DNA from: Chryseobacterium limigenitum
GTDB taxonomy: Bacteria > Bacteroidota > Bacteroidia > Flavobacteriales > Weeksellaceae
Assembly: GCF_900114875.1 (NCBI RefSeq)
Contig: NZ_FPKW01000029.1
Span: forward strand, 1-36,734
Direction of reading: 5' to 3'
Length of the DNA stretch: 36,734 nucleotides
Shown here: in pieces, positions 1 to 8,071 of the stretch
How positions within the stretch are numbered: position 1 is the first letter of the stretch
How the letters are laid out: each line of letters opens with the position of its first letter
The notes under the pieces: model-generated
Databases searched by the model: none
What the model saw: only the letters and a program-made list of their open reading frames with translations
Told to the model about the DNA's origin: nothing
Made by a program: the position numbers and the translations under genes

Positions 1-1
1 A

Positions 2-607
2 AAGAAAATAATAGATAACTTAGAATATTTAATGTTAGGTTTTCGTGAAAAAATATTTTCCCAGAAATTTAGATTTAAAGATGATTTAGGAAGTGATTAC
101 CTAGATTGGGAAGAAAGTAAATTAGAAAATATTTGCCAAAAACAATCTTCAAATATTTCAGCAAATAAGATAGAAGATAATTTTGGAAATTATATAATAT
201 ATGGTGCTTCCGGGGTTTTAAAAAAAGTTGATTTTTATGAAGAAGAAAATGATTACATCAGCATTGTGAAAGATGGTGCAGGTGTTGGCAGATTATTTTT
301 CTGTGAAGGTAAATCTTCTGTTTTGGGTACTATGGAAATCATTAAACCTAAACCTGATGTAAATGTACAGTTTTTATTTTATCAATTAAGTAATATTGAT
401 TTTACAAAATATGTAACTGGAAGTACAATTCCTCATATTTATTTCAAAGATTATAAAAATGAAAAAGTAAAAATACCTTCAATAAAAGAACAAACTAAAA
501 TAGCCGATTTTCTTTCTTCTATTGATGAAAAAATAGAAGTAGAAAAGAAAATTTTAGCTCAGTATGAAACTCAAAAGAAATATCTTTTGGCAAATCTTTT
601 TGTTTAA
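2..607 (+). CDS. hsdS: Type I restriction specificity subunit HsdS, 5'-truncated by window edge
   Basis: This is the C-terminal part of a type I restriction-modification specificity subunit, which selects the DNA target for the HsdM methylase and HsdR nuclease. The reading frame is open to the left edge: codons before the first ATG at 32 read KKIIDNLEYLM, typical central-repeat sequence, so the gene starts outside the window. One target-recognition domain is visible, followed by the conserved helical repeat with the motif EQTKIADFLSSIDEKIE and the ending QKKYLLANLFV. The complete hsdS at 629-1798 on the other strand ends with the same residues (QQKKYLLANLFV) but with different codons, so the two have diverged. 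The genes are tail to tail, 21 bp apart. A pair of opposed hsdS genes is the usual layout of shuffling type I loci, but the other half of any inverted repeat is out of view. The HsdS assignment is secure. Confidence 0.9.
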   Translation, partial: KKIIDNLEYLMLGFREKIFSQKFRFKDDLGSDYLDWEESKLENICQKQSSNISANKIEDNFGNYIIYGASGVLKKVDFYEEENDYISIVKDGAGVGRLFFCEGKSSVLGTMEIIKPKPDVNVQFLFYQLSNIDFTKYVTGSTIPHIYFKDYKNEKVKIPSIKEQTKIADFLSSIDEKIEVEKKILAQYETQKKYLLANLFV

Positions 608-628
608 TCACCTTGGTAAGGCTACATT

Positions 629-1798
629 TTAGACGAACAAATTGGCTAGTAAATACTTTTTTTGTTGAATAAATAAATCGTAAATCTCACTTTCAGTCTT
701 TAGTTTTTCATCAATTTTTGACAAGTAGTTAGCTATTTTGTTTTGAATTTCTAAAGGTGGTAAAACGACGGACATCGGTTCTATTTCAGAAATATAATGT
801 CGTTTATGTTCGCTTGATGAAAAATTTAAAAAGGAAAAATATTCAAAAATATATTTTAAATTAACTCCTTCTTTTGCTGTCAAAATTTTAATTGCAGAAG
901 ATTTTACCTTAAATGAGAAATCTACATATTTCAAATCCATTGTGAAGTCGTCTAAAATAATACAGTTTCCTTTATCATAAATTCCAAAATTTTCATCAAT
1001 ATATCCCAAAATAAAAGCTTTATTTGCTGTCAATACAGGAATTAAAGTTTTGTCTGATGAATAATCTGTGCTTGTAACTATATATTTTGTTGGCTGTTCA
1101 TAAGTTAAAATATCTTTAATCAGTAAAGGTTCATAATCATCTTTAATTATTTTAATAATCAATTTATTACGTGTTTGAATCTTTAGTGTTCTTAAAACCT
1201 CAATTATTTTCTTTTGTGATATAATACGTTCATCTATATGAGACAAAAAAGTTGCGATTTTTTCTTGTTCATTTATTTCTGGAAAAGAGAATTCTATTTT
1301 TGATAACTTTTCTTGATTAAGATTATCTTGTGCTGCACCTTGTGAAAGGTTCTGTATTTCTATTTTAAATTTATCAAAAAGATGCTTCACAAAAAGTACT
1401 AATGTTTTGTTTTCTTTTGGAATTAAACCAATCACACTATCTGGAAAACAAGCTTTTATCTTAAGAATAGCCGTTTCCGCAATATTTGCAGCGATAGTTA
1501 TGCATAAAGTATTTTCGTTCCACAACTTACTTTGTTTTAATCCAGCATCCGAATAAGTTTGAGTAAATTCAGTAAGGTATAAATCTGCTTTTCGAATATC
1601 ACCTGTTTGAATAAAAGGAAAATTACCACCATATAGAAACTCAGCATCTCTAGGACGATGCTTCGACTTCCCTCTTCCAATTTCTGCTACTTCTCCTAAC
1701 TTCCTCTTTTCCCAATCTTCAGTAAATTCCGAGAACCTCAACTTAGGCACATTTCCCGAATTTGGAAAATTTCTGATACTTTTATTTTTTTCTGTCAT
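629..1798 (-). CDS. hsdS: Type I restriction specificity subunit HsdS
   Basis: Complete specificity subunit of 389 residues, normal length for HsdS. It has two target-recognition domains, each followed by a conserved helical spacer. The first half begins with the motif WEKRKLGEVAEIGRGKSK and closes with NEQEKIATFLSHIDERI at about residues 178-194. The second half closes with IQNKIANYLSKIDEKL near residues 352-367 and ends in QQKKYLLANLFV. It lies 58 bp downstream of hsdM and is almost certainly cotranscribed with it, giving a working methylase. The spacer repeats hold the two recognition domains on the HsdM dimer. The convergent partial hsdS at the left edge could be an alternative specificity donor. 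The substrate sequence cannot be predicted from the protein by eye. Confidence 0.93.
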   Translation of the reverse strand: MTEKNKSIRNFPNSGNVPKLRFSEFTEDWEKRKLGEVAEIGRGKSKHRPRDAEFLYGGNFPFIQTGDIRKADLYLTEFTQTYSDAGLKQSKLWNENTLCITIAANIAETAILKIKACFPDSVIGLIPKENKTLVLFVKHLFDKFKIEIQNLSQGAAQDNLNQEKLSKIEFSFPEINEQEKIATFLSHIDERIISQKKIIEVLRTLKIQTRNKLIIKIIKDDYEPLLIKDILTYEQPTKYIVTSTDYSSDKTLIPVLTANKAFILGYIDENFGIYDKGNCIILDDFTMDLKYVDFSFKVKSSAIKILTAKEGVNLKYIFEYFSFLNFSSSEHKRHYISEIEPMSVVLPPLEIQNKIANYLSKIDEKLKTESEIYDLFIQQKKYLLANLFV

Positions 1799-1856
1799 CT
1801 TGATAATTTATTGTTACTGCTATAAAAATTAAGGATATTCTAAAGTCAAAAAAAAT

Positions 1857-3425
1857 TTAACTTACTAATCCTAATTCTTTTAAATAAACTTCAATTTCAC
1901 TATCGAGTTCGACACGTTTGGCTTCCAATTGTTTGATTTCCGCCATTACCGCTTGAATGTCAATTTCTTCTTCTTCCTCAAAAGTATCGACATAGCGAGG
2001 GATATTCAGGTTGTAATCATTGTCTGCAATCTCCTGCAAGGTAGCGAGATGAGAGAATTTATCTTCCGTTTTTCTTTCTTGGTACATATCAACAATTTTA
2101 TTGATATGTTTTGGAAGTAGTATATTTTGATTTTTTTGTTTTTCAAATTCTTTGCTGGCATCTACGAACAAAACATCTTCATCTTGCTCTCGGCATTTTT
2201 TGAAAACCAATATACAAGTAGGAATGCTTGTACCAAAGAAAATATTGGCAGGTAAACCGATTACAGCATCCAGATAATTTTTCTCTTTAATAAGATATTT
2301 ACGAATAACCAATTCTGCTGCACCACGGAACAAAACTCCGTGAGGCATTACAACTGCCATAATTCCGTTCTCATCCAAATGATGAATCATATGCTGGATA
2401 AAAGCAAAATCAGCTTTGGAAGCCGGAGCTAATTTTCCATATTGTGAGAAACGCTCATCTAACAATAAAAGTTCATTGCTACTCCAATTCGCAGAAAAGG
2501 GAGGATTGGCAACAATAGCATCAAACGTTTTATCAAGGTGTTGAGGTTTTTCAAGAGTATCTTCCTGCTTGATATCAAAATTACTGTAATTGACTCCGTG
2601 TAGAATCATATTCATCCGCGCTAAGTTGTAAGTGGTTCGGTTCATTTCCTGACCGTAGAAATCACTTACTTTTGCTTCACGGGCAACACGAAGGAGCAAA
2701 GAACCACTTCCGCAAGTCGGATCATAAACGGATTTTAACTGAGATTTTCGACTCGTTACTATTCTTGCTAAAATGGTAGAAACCTGCTGAGGCGTGTAGA
2801 ATTCCCCTGCTTTCTTACCTGCACCACTGGCAAATTGTGAAATGAGATATTCATAAGCGTCGCCTAGAACATCGGCATTGGTATCAGAAAGATTGAAATC
2901 TATATCATCCAGATGATACAACACTTTGGAAATCAACGTATTTTTCTCATCTTCTGTTTTTCCTAATTTGGAAGACGTCAAATCCAAATCTTCAAAAAGA
3001 TTGTCAAAATCGTCTTCACTATCAGTACCTAAAGTGGACTGCTCAATATTAGTAAGAATCTTTGAAAGTTCTGCAAGGATAAAATTTGATTTACCTTCCT
3101 CTTTTTGATGACCTTTTTTAGCAATATTACTGAAAAGTTCTGATGGTTTTAAGAAATATCCTAAATCTTCAACAACCTCTTCATAAATTGCCTGAACGAT
3201 TTCTTTTCCTTCTTCAGTATTTTCATCAACGTCATTATAGTCGATGTCTTCTCCGGAATCTAATAAAATTTTATTGGCTGTAAAATGAATCTTTTCGGAC
3301 AGATATTTATAGAAAATAAATCCTAAAATATAATCCCGAAATTCGTCGGCGTCCATTTTCCCTCTTAAAGTATTGGCTATATTCCAAAGTTGCTGTTGCA
3401 ACTGACGTCTTTGTTCTTCTGACAT
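1857..3425 (-). CDS. hsdM: Type I restriction-modification DNA methyltransferase HsdM
   Basis: N6-adenine methyltransferase subunit of a type I restriction-modification complex, 522 residues, full length. It has an N-terminal HsdM_N helical domain (LWNIANTLRGKMDADEFRDY near residues 13-32). The methylase fold carries the AdoMet-binding motif DPTCGSGSLLLR at about residues 235-246 and the catalytic NPPF motif near residue 310. The C-terminal stretch is a coiled region that contacts HsdS (QLEAKRVELDSEIEVYLKEL). It starts the hsdM-hsdS operon. A Bacteroidota promoter (TTG, 18 bp, TATCTTTG on the minus strand) lies 24 bp before the start codon. No hsdR is present to the right; it must lie beyond the left edge if the locus restricts. 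Confidence 0.96.
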   Translation of the reverse strand: MSEEQRRQLQQQLWNIANTLRGKMDADEFRDYILGFIFYKYLSEKIHFTANKILLDSGEDIDYNDVDENTEEGKEIVQAIYEEVVEDLGYFLKPSELFSNIAKKGHQKEEGKSNFILAELSKILTNIEQSTLGTDSEDDFDNLFEDLDLTSSKLGKTEDEKNTLISKVLYHLDDIDFNLSDTNADVLGDAYEYLISQFASGAGKKAGEFYTPQQVSTILARIVTSRKSQLKSVYDPTCGSGSLLLRVAREAKVSDFYGQEMNRTTYNLARMNMILHGVNYSNFDIKQEDTLEKPQHLDKTFDAIVANPPFSANWSSNELLLLDERFSQYGKLAPASKADFAFIQHMIHHLDENGIMAVVMPHGVLFRGAAELVIRKYLIKEKNYLDAVIGLPANIFFGTSIPTCILVFKKCREQDEDVLFVDASKEFEKQKNQNILLPKHINKIVDMYQERKTEDKFSHLATLQEIADNDYNLNIPRYVDTFEEEEEIDIQAVMAEIKQLEAKRVELDSEIEVYLKELGLVS

Positions 3426-3448
3426 TTAGTATCATTAATGTTAATCCT

Positions 3449-3477
3449 CAAAGATAAAAAATGTTAGATGCATACAA
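3449..3477 (-). promoter_or_regulatory. Promoter of hsdM-hsdS
   Basis: On the minus strand a TTG at 3477-3475 is followed after 18 bp by TATCTTTG at 3456-3449. This matches the Bacteroidota consensus TTG-N17..20-TAnnTTTG. The box is 23 bp from the hsdM start codon, so the leader would be short. Confidence 0.6.
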
Positions 3478-3603
3478 TGCTAAAATAGCTAAAAATAATA
3501 AAATTGATATTGAAAAATAATTGTCATAATGCATATTATAGTCCATAAAATGTCGCAAAATAACCTCTGTCATTAACTAGGACTTGGGAAATTCAGAAGA
3601 AAT

Positions 3604-3936
3604 TTAATTTTTGATTTTTATTTGTTTAGGAGTGGGCTTCAGCTCCCCCGCAAAATCCAGCATAACAACCTGACTTCCTTTAAACGGATTATAGGAAGGC
3701 TGATAATCAATATAGCCTAAATAATGAAGATTCTTCAGGCATTTGTGGTAGGTGGCTTTTGAGTGGATTTTACTGATTCGCATTACTTCATCCCGTGAAA
3801 TACTGACCGGATTTCGGAAACGGTTGAAATTCCAGAATTGGAATAATGCTAAGTACAGGCTGATGTGTGTGGGATTAAGTGTATTATCCTGAGCCACCTT
3901 TTCATAAAAGCCTGTAAGATGTTTTATGTAATTCAT
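3604..3936 (-). CDS. Small winged-helix, replication- or transfer-type regulator
   Basis: 110-residue protein with a helical, winged-helix-like pattern: LNPTHISLYLALFQFWNFN, then ISRDEVMRISKIHSKATYHK and KNLHYLGYIDYQPSYNPF. Proteins like this are common in Bacteroidota conjugative or mobilisable elements, next to an excisionase-like HTH protein, and resemble the DNA-binding part of replication initiators. Here the partner is directly upstream (3952-4212), 15 bp away in the same direction, so the two form a small operon. No catalytic residues are visible. A role in replication or regulation of a mobile element is inferred from context, not shown. Confidence 0.7.
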   Translation of the reverse strand: MNYIKHLTGFYEKVAQDNTLNPTHISLYLALFQFWNFNRFRNPVSISRDEVMRISKIHSKATYHKCLKNLHYLGYIDYQPSYNPFKGSQVVMLDFAGELKPTPKQIKIKN

Positions 3937-3951
3937 TTTGTTAATAATAAA

Positions 3952-4212
3952 TTATCCTTTGCCATTTAACATTTTCTCGATGTCTTTGTAATTGTAATAT
4001 AATGTGCCGCCGACACGAGTGTAAGATAAGGTTCCACTGACACGGAGGTTCTGTAATGTTCCGGTAGAAATTTTCAGAAGCTCTTTGACCTCTGATGAAC
4101 GCAGCCATAATTTCTGCTCCGAAATTTTGATATTAAAAAGATTTTTAATGTCTTCAAGCAATTCGGTTTTGAACTCCTGAAGGTCTTCTTTGGTAACAAG
4201 GTTTACTCTCAT
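3952..4212 (-). CDS. Excisionase-like helix-turn-helix protein
   Basis: 86-residue protein. I take the ATG at 4212 as the start. The longer open frame to 4494 encodes an unlikely Phe/Leu-rich, AT-driven N-terminus and runs through the strong hairpin at 4440-4500. The N-terminus is a short coiled coil (LQEFKTELLEDIKNLF). Residues about 36-85 form a MerR/excisionase-type HTH_17 domain: WLRSSEVKELLKISTGTLQN, then a short wing with VGGTLYYNYKDIEKML. Such proteins bind element ends or promoters of mobile elements in Bacteroidota and often accompany tyrosine integrases. The only integrase here is 31 kb away at 35396-36604, so a functional link is only possible. Confidence 0.8.
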   Translation of the reverse strand: MRVNLVTKEDLQEFKTELLEDIKNLFNIKISEQKLWLRSSEVKELLKISTGTLQNLRVSGTLSYTRVGGTLYYNYKDIEKMLNGKG

Positions 4213-4433
4213 AGTTTCTTCATTTTTGTTTTTGATAAAATTTCTTTTGCAAAATTGGAACATCAAAACTGTTAAAACAATAGTGTTGAAGGGAGTTGGA
4301 TTGAATAAGAACAATCTGGAATAATTTGGAAATAGGTGGAGATTAAAAAAGAATAAATAAGAATGATTTGGAATCTTTAAACTAATTTTAAGAAAAATAA
4401 AAAACAAGTTCCGCAGTTTTTTTCCCTTTTTGC

Positions 4434-4500
4434 AAAAAAGGCAAGAGAGTCTTTGTATATAAAACTTGAAAAGTTTGTATATACAAAGACACATCTTGCC
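4434..4500 (-). terminator. Long hairpin with T-tract, minus-strand intrinsic terminator
   Basis: Arms of 28 and 30 nt (4440-4467 and 4471-4500) pair around a GAA loop with one mismatch and two single-base bulges; the outer ends are GGCAAGA and TCTTGCC. Read on the minus strand, the hairpin is followed immediately by six T residues (4439-4434). It would end transcripts coming from the AraC-type gene at 5014-6714 and insulate the excisionase-like gene downstream. A protein-binding or element-end role is also possible given the mobile-element genes next to it. Confidence 0.6.
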
Positions 4501-4631
4501 ATTAAAATCAACGAATGTTATTTCAGAGCTCTAAAACAGAAAAATAGAATCATAATTAATTGAAAATCAATATCTATTTTTTGTAAATCTGTTTTGGGAA
4601 ATGACAAATGATGAAAATAACACCTAGCCAC

Positions 4632-4838
4632 TTTTTACGCAGGTTGACCTTGTGTTATTTTACACACCTCAGCCAAGAACCTGTGTCTAATTTACGCAGG
4701 TCAATCGAATACCTCTATCTCTTTTACTCAGGTTGCTATTGTACAGGAAAATACCAACCTATATCTCTTTTACACAAGTCAGCTAAGAACCTGTATCTTT
4801 TTTACGCAGGTCGATTGAGTACCTGTATCTATTTTACA
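4632..4838. repeat. Degenerate 32-bp tandem repeats (TTTTACRCAGGT...ACCTGTATCT)
   Basis: Seven TTTAC boxes occur with their C at 4638, 4663, 4695, 4727, 4773, 4805 and 4837, that is at spacings of 25, 32, 32, 46, 32 and 32 bp. The best copies read TTTTACGCAGGTC, a variable middle of about 9 bp, then ACCTGTATCT; AGGT and ACCT within each unit are complementary. The tract lies in the gene-free stretch 4213-5013, between the mobile-element HTH genes and the AraC-type gene. The remainder (4501-4631 and 4848-5013) shows nothing further. The layout resembles iterons or a multi-site operator, but could be a decayed minisatellite. Confidence 0.65.
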
Positions 4839-5013
4839 CATCTATGAATTTTTAAAAGGTTTGCTGTTGTTGTGAAAACTTTGTTGGAATGTGGGAAACT
4901 CCGAGGGAAAAGCTGGGATGAGTTTTCCATATTTCAATAAATGCACTGGTTTTTTCATATTGCAAGATTTACTTTGGGACATCCAAAAGAGTAACACTGC
5001 ATTTATATAGAAA

Positions 5014-6714
5014 TCAATTCTCATCGATTTCCTTCATTCTATTCTTTATAAAATCTATAGGTCTTATTCCGTTAATTTCGAAAAAATGGGTTGAGAATAA
5101 TTGTCGGCTAGACATTCCACATTCCTGAGCCAGGTTTTCAACTTTGTACTTCAGATATAGGTCATTTTCCAAAAGAAGAGCGGTAATGTATTTGATTCGT
5201 AACACCTTTAGATACTGCGTGAAAGAAACATTCAGATGTTCATTCAGTACATAAGATAGTTGGGAATGTGTTCTTCCAAACATTTTTGCAACCATTGGCA
5301 AGGTCAAGTTTTTGTCAAGAAATCGCCTGTCTTCTTCAAACTTTTTAAGTTTTTCTTTAATATCTCCAATGATTTCGGGACTGTGTGTTTTTTTCTTTTC
5401 AGAAGTTTTTTTGTTTGCAATTAGAAAATAATAATACTTCCTGAACTTTTTCAATAGTTTAATAAATTTTCCAGGAAATTTATTTTCTCTATTACGCAGT
5501 CTGATTACTAAAAAAAATAGAAGAAAAATCACAACTGGCGTAGCAATTAGAAAGTAAAAATCATTATGCAGTTTATTCTCCCATAATTGTTTTTCTTCTA
5601 GTAATCTTTCCGTATCATATTCTTCGTGGATTTTTGAAGACAACATTGCAAAATCAACATTCAAGGTTGAATTCGTTAGTAAAAACTGGTCACTATAATA
5701 CAGTCGCTTACCCAAACTACCGTTCTCTGTTGCATCCGTAATGAGGTACTTATAACTTGACCGGATCTCGGGAGTAGTAAATTGAACCTTGTTAATCATA
5801 GAGTCCACTTTATTCAGATAAACCAGTGATTCTGCTCTGTTTCCTTTGAGCCAATACAGTTTCCCTAAGTAAAAATAAACAGCGGTTAATGAGTTATAAT
5901 CCTGATTATTGACCAAAATATCGCGTGAAAGTTCCAAATGTTTAAGTGCTTCATCGGTGTTCCCTTTTCTTAAAAGTTGTACACCTTTCCCTTTTTGAAA
6001 GTAACCATATTCAAGTAAATGCTCATTGATGTTTTTCAATTTTTGTAACCCGATGCTAATCAATGAATCTTCCTTGTTGTATAAACGAAGATTTTCATAA
6101 CAAGTACTCAGGCGGTAAATGCTATTAAAATAACCCGCCTCGTTATTCAACCTGATGTTTGGGTGAAGGTTTTCTTTCATATGTTCCTCAAAATACTTCG
6201 TCGTATTTCTAAAGTGAACTGCTGCTGCTTCGTAGTAGCCCAGATAACTTTTTACCATACCGAGATGATAGTCTATTTTATTTTTCAGATAATCGTTACT
6301 TGAATCCCGGGAAAATTGATAAGCCTTAAGGTATTGCTCCAAAGCATATTTATATTGTCTCTTGTTATAATAGTATATAATGCCTTTTCCGAGGTGTGCC
6401 CTTGAAATGATATCACGGTCACTTGATTTGAATGCCATCACTATAGCACTGTCCGCATAAGACAATTTGCGGTCTATGTCTTCGGTGTAGTAAATGGCAT
6501 CTTCATAACCTATAATCTGCTTTTTCCAATTATTTTCTTTTTTTGCTTTTTCTATATACTTATTCACAAAAACCATTGCCCTTGAATCGTTTTCAGGATA
6601 GTTTTCATACAAGTCTGAAATCGTCTTGTATGATAAGCTTTGTAATTCCTGGGCATTAAGAAAAAAGAAGAACAAAATAAAAATCAGTAATGAAATCTTT
6701 AGATGATAATGCAT
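5014..6714 (-). CDS. TPR-containing membrane AraC-family transcriptional regulator
   Basis: 566 residues, a design frequent in Chryseobacterium and relatives. Residues 1-20 form a signal sequence (ISLLIFILFFFFLNAQ). About residues 25-340 are helical TPR-like repeats that would lie in the periplasm (for example YALEQYLKAYQFSRDSSND, ALKHLELSRDILVNNQDYN). One transmembrane segment follows near 388-408 (FYFLIATPVVIFLLFFLVI), then a cytoplasmic linker. Residues about 455-566 are an AraC/XylS HTH domain (LTLPMVAKMFGRTHSQLSYV and VENLAQECGMSSRQLFSTHF). It probably senses an external signal and regulates the divergent MauE gene and the nearby SusCD operon; that is inferred from position. The 272-bp divergent intergenic region holds an inverted repeat at 6791-6849 that could be its operator. 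Confidence 0.88.
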   Translation of the reverse strand: MHYHLKISLLIFILFFFFLNAQELQSLSYKTISDLYENYPENDSRAMVFVNKYIEKAKKENNWKKQIIGYEDAIYYTEDIDRKLSYADSAIVMAFKSSDRDIISRAHLGKGIIYYYNKRQYKYALEQYLKAYQFSRDSSNDYLKNKIDYHLGMVKSYLGYYEAAAVHFRNTTKYFEEHMKENLHPNIRLNNEAGYFNSIYRLSTCYENLRLYNKEDSLISIGLQKLKNINEHLLEYGYFQKGKGVQLLRKGNTDEALKHLELSRDILVNNQDYNSLTAVYFYLGKLYWLKGNRAESLVYLNKVDSMINKVQFTTPEIRSSYKYLITDATENGSLGKRLYYSDQFLLTNSTLNVDFAMLSSKIHEEYDTERLLEEKQLWENKLHNDFYFLIATPVVIFLLFFLVIRLRNRENKFPGKFIKLLKKFRKYYYFLIANKKTSEKKKTHSPEIIGDIKEKLKKFEEDRRFLDKNLTLPMVAKMFGRTHSQLSYVLNEHLNVSFTQYLKVLRIKYITALLLENDLYLKYKVENLAQECGMSSRQLFSTHFFEINGIRPIDFIKNRMKEIDEN

Positions 6715-6730
6715 AACATTATGATATATT

Positions 6731-6757
6731 CAAATTTACCGGAAAAATCTATTACAA
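6731..6757 (-). promoter_or_regulatory. Putative promoter of the AraC-type regulator
   Basis: On the minus strand, TTG at 6757-6755 and TAAATTTG at 6738-6731 are separated by 16 bp, close to the Bacteroidota consensus. The box is 16 bp from the start codon at 6714, leaving a very short leader, so the match could be chance in AT-rich DNA. Confidence 0.4.
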
Positions 6758-6790
6758 AATGTACTTGAACAAGCTTGGAGTTCGGTTCTA

Positions 6791-6849
6791 TTCCCACTAG
6801 CTTTATAAATAATTAATTCTCAAGTAGTTAAAAATTAATATAGTGGGAA
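6791..6849. repeat. Inverted repeat in divergent intergenic region
   Basis: TTCCCACTA (6791-6799) and TAGTGGGAA (6841-6849) are perfect 9-bp inverted copies, 41 bp apart. They lie between the divergent AraC-type gene and the MauE-like gene. A related TTTCCCGCTA occurs near 6890. Spacing of about four to five helical turns would suit a regulator dimer or loop. It is a candidate operator for the adjacent AraC-type protein. Confidence 0.45.
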
Positions 6850-6986
6850 AGATGTATATTTCATTACGTAGAAAACATATTTCTTTCCCGCTATTGTTTT
6901 TCTAAACCTCACAGTCAGTGTAATTTAGATGTAAGAATTCCAAGTAAATCAATCAGCAAATCATTTTAAATAAATCATAAAATATT

Positions 6987-7415
6987 ATGAAAAAAGTCAA
7001 AACAAGAGTCGTAGAATTCATCAGCTATTTCTTTATACTGTTGTTTTGTTATGCCAGCATCAGTAAAATAATGGATTTTGAAAACTTTCAGATTCAGATT
7101 TCAGAATCACCTTTATTAAGTGTATACGCCGGATTCATACCTTTTGCAATCGTTGTTCTGGAATTGATCATTGCTGGATTATTGTGTTATCGGAAGACCA
7201 GAAATGTAGGAATGATAGGAAGTTTTATTTTGATGCTGATTTTCACTGGATACATTTTTTACATAATTCAAACCTCTGAAAATCTACCTTGTTCCTGCGG
7301 AGGAATTTTGGAAAAAATGAGTTGGCATCAGCATCTGTATTTTAACATTGGATGTGTCGTTCTTTCTGTTATCGCTTTAGGTTTAAATCTAAGATACAGC
7401 AGGCCTGCTAGATAA
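6987..7415 (+). CDS. MauE/DoxX-like membrane protein
   Basis: 142-residue integral membrane protein with four predicted spans: about 10-28, 44-66, 75-94 and 116-135. The loop between spans 3 and 4 holds a conserved cysteine pair in PCSCGGILEKMSW, followed by HLYFN. This pattern is typical of Bacteroidota MauE/DoxX-family proteins, thought to pass reducing or oxidising equivalents to exported proteins. It stands alone on the plus strand and is followed 259 bp later by the small exported DUF6520-like protein, with a TlpA-like thioredoxin nearby on the other strand. A role in thiol chemistry of exported proteins is consistent but inferred. No other gene is visible in 7416-7674. Confidence 0.82.
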   Translation: MKKVKTRVVEFISYFFILLFCYASISKIMDFENFQIQISESPLLSVYAGFIPFAIVVLELIIAGLLCYRKTRNVGMIGSFILMLIFTGYIFYIIQTSENLPCSCGGILEKMSWHQHLYFNIGCVVLSVIALGLNLRYSRPAR

Positions 7416-7674
7416 GAATGTTACCGTAGTTGCTCACGGATAAAAATGATTGGAATTTGATATTAAAGTTTAACCTTAGAATTAGACGGTCGAAAGCTGT
7501 CTAACAATCCGAAACTCTAAAATGAATTTATTAACAACAATTTGTTTGAGAATATGTAGAATAGGATATTTTGGTACGACAAGATTCGTTAATCTATGGG
7601 TATAGCTAATTATTTTACCTTCTCAATCGTACTTCTCAGGCAGATTCTAAAAGTTTTTATGGTAATCTTTTTTG

Positions 7675-8010
7675 ATGTATAAAAAGACCAATAAAATGAA
7701 ATTCAACCAATTTTTGAAAATCAATGCAGTAGCTATTGCTGCCATTATGTTTACAGGTGCTACGATGTCTTTTAAAATCATAGAAAAAAAGGCAGCCGAC
7801 CAACAGTTCTATTACAATAGTACAGACACTTCTGCAGGTGCATTCTCTCAAGAGTCTAACTGGGCAGTAGGAGCTGGTTCATCATGTCTGACCACAGGAA
7901 ATAAACCTTGTACAATCACAGTTCCGGAAGGGCAGGATTTGGTTGATGTGATCGGAGGAATGACTAACTCTCAAGTTCTTGCTATTCATCCGAGTGAGAG
8001 AAGACAATAA
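7675..8010 (+). CDS. Small exported protein, DUF6520-like
   Basis: About 111 residues from the ATG at 7675. A second in-frame ATG at 7696 (MKFNQFLKINAVAIAAIMF) fits a signal peptide better and may be the true start. After the hydrophobic segment the mature part is short, with two cysteines in SSCLTTGNKPCTITVPEG. This resembles the DUF6520 family of small Bacteroidota secreted proteins, usually found beside MauE-like proteins, TlpA-like thioredoxins and SusCD pairs, exactly the neighbours here. Its function is not known to me. It ends 24 bp before a perfect bidirectional terminator shared with the convergent susD-like gene. Confidence 0.75.
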   Translation: MYKKTNKMKFNQFLKINAVAIAAIMFTGATMSFKIIEKKAADQQFYYNSTDTSAGAFSQESNWAVGAGSSCLTTGNKPCTITVPEGQDLVDVIGGMTNSQVLAIHPSERRQ

Positions 8011-8034
8011 TAGTCTTTTCAATAAGGATTTAAA

Positions 8035-8066
8035 AGTAGGGTTGGCAAATTATTGCCAACCCTACT
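8035..8066. terminator. Bidirectional intrinsic terminator
   Basis: A perfect 14-bp stem, AGTAGGGTTGGCAA (8035-8048) with TTGCCAACCCTACT (8053-8066), closes a 4-nt loop. T-rich sequence follows on the plus strand (ATTTTTT) and A-rich sequence precedes it, so it works both ways. It separates the convergent DUF6520-like gene (stop at 8010) and susD-like gene (stop at 8072). Confidence 0.85.
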
Positions 8067-8071
8067 ATTTT

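Noticed and set aside
4213..4494. N-terminal extension of the excisionase-like protein up to 4494
   Set aside because: The translated part is Phe/Leu-rich, built from AT-rich DNA, and crosses the strong hairpin terminator; the ATG at 4212 gives the normal size for this family.
4632..4838. CRISPR-like array
   Set aside because: Units are adjacent 32-bp degenerate tandem copies with no unique spacers of regular length, and no cas genes are nearby.
4608..4847. 79-residue plus-strand open frame over the tandem repeats
   Set aside because: Its repeated peptide pattern (YLYLFY) simply reflects the DNA repeats; no sign of selection as protein.
4842..5024. 60-residue minus-strand open frame after the AraC-type gene
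   Set aside because: It overlaps the end of the AraC-type gene and the repeat tract, and has no recognisable features.
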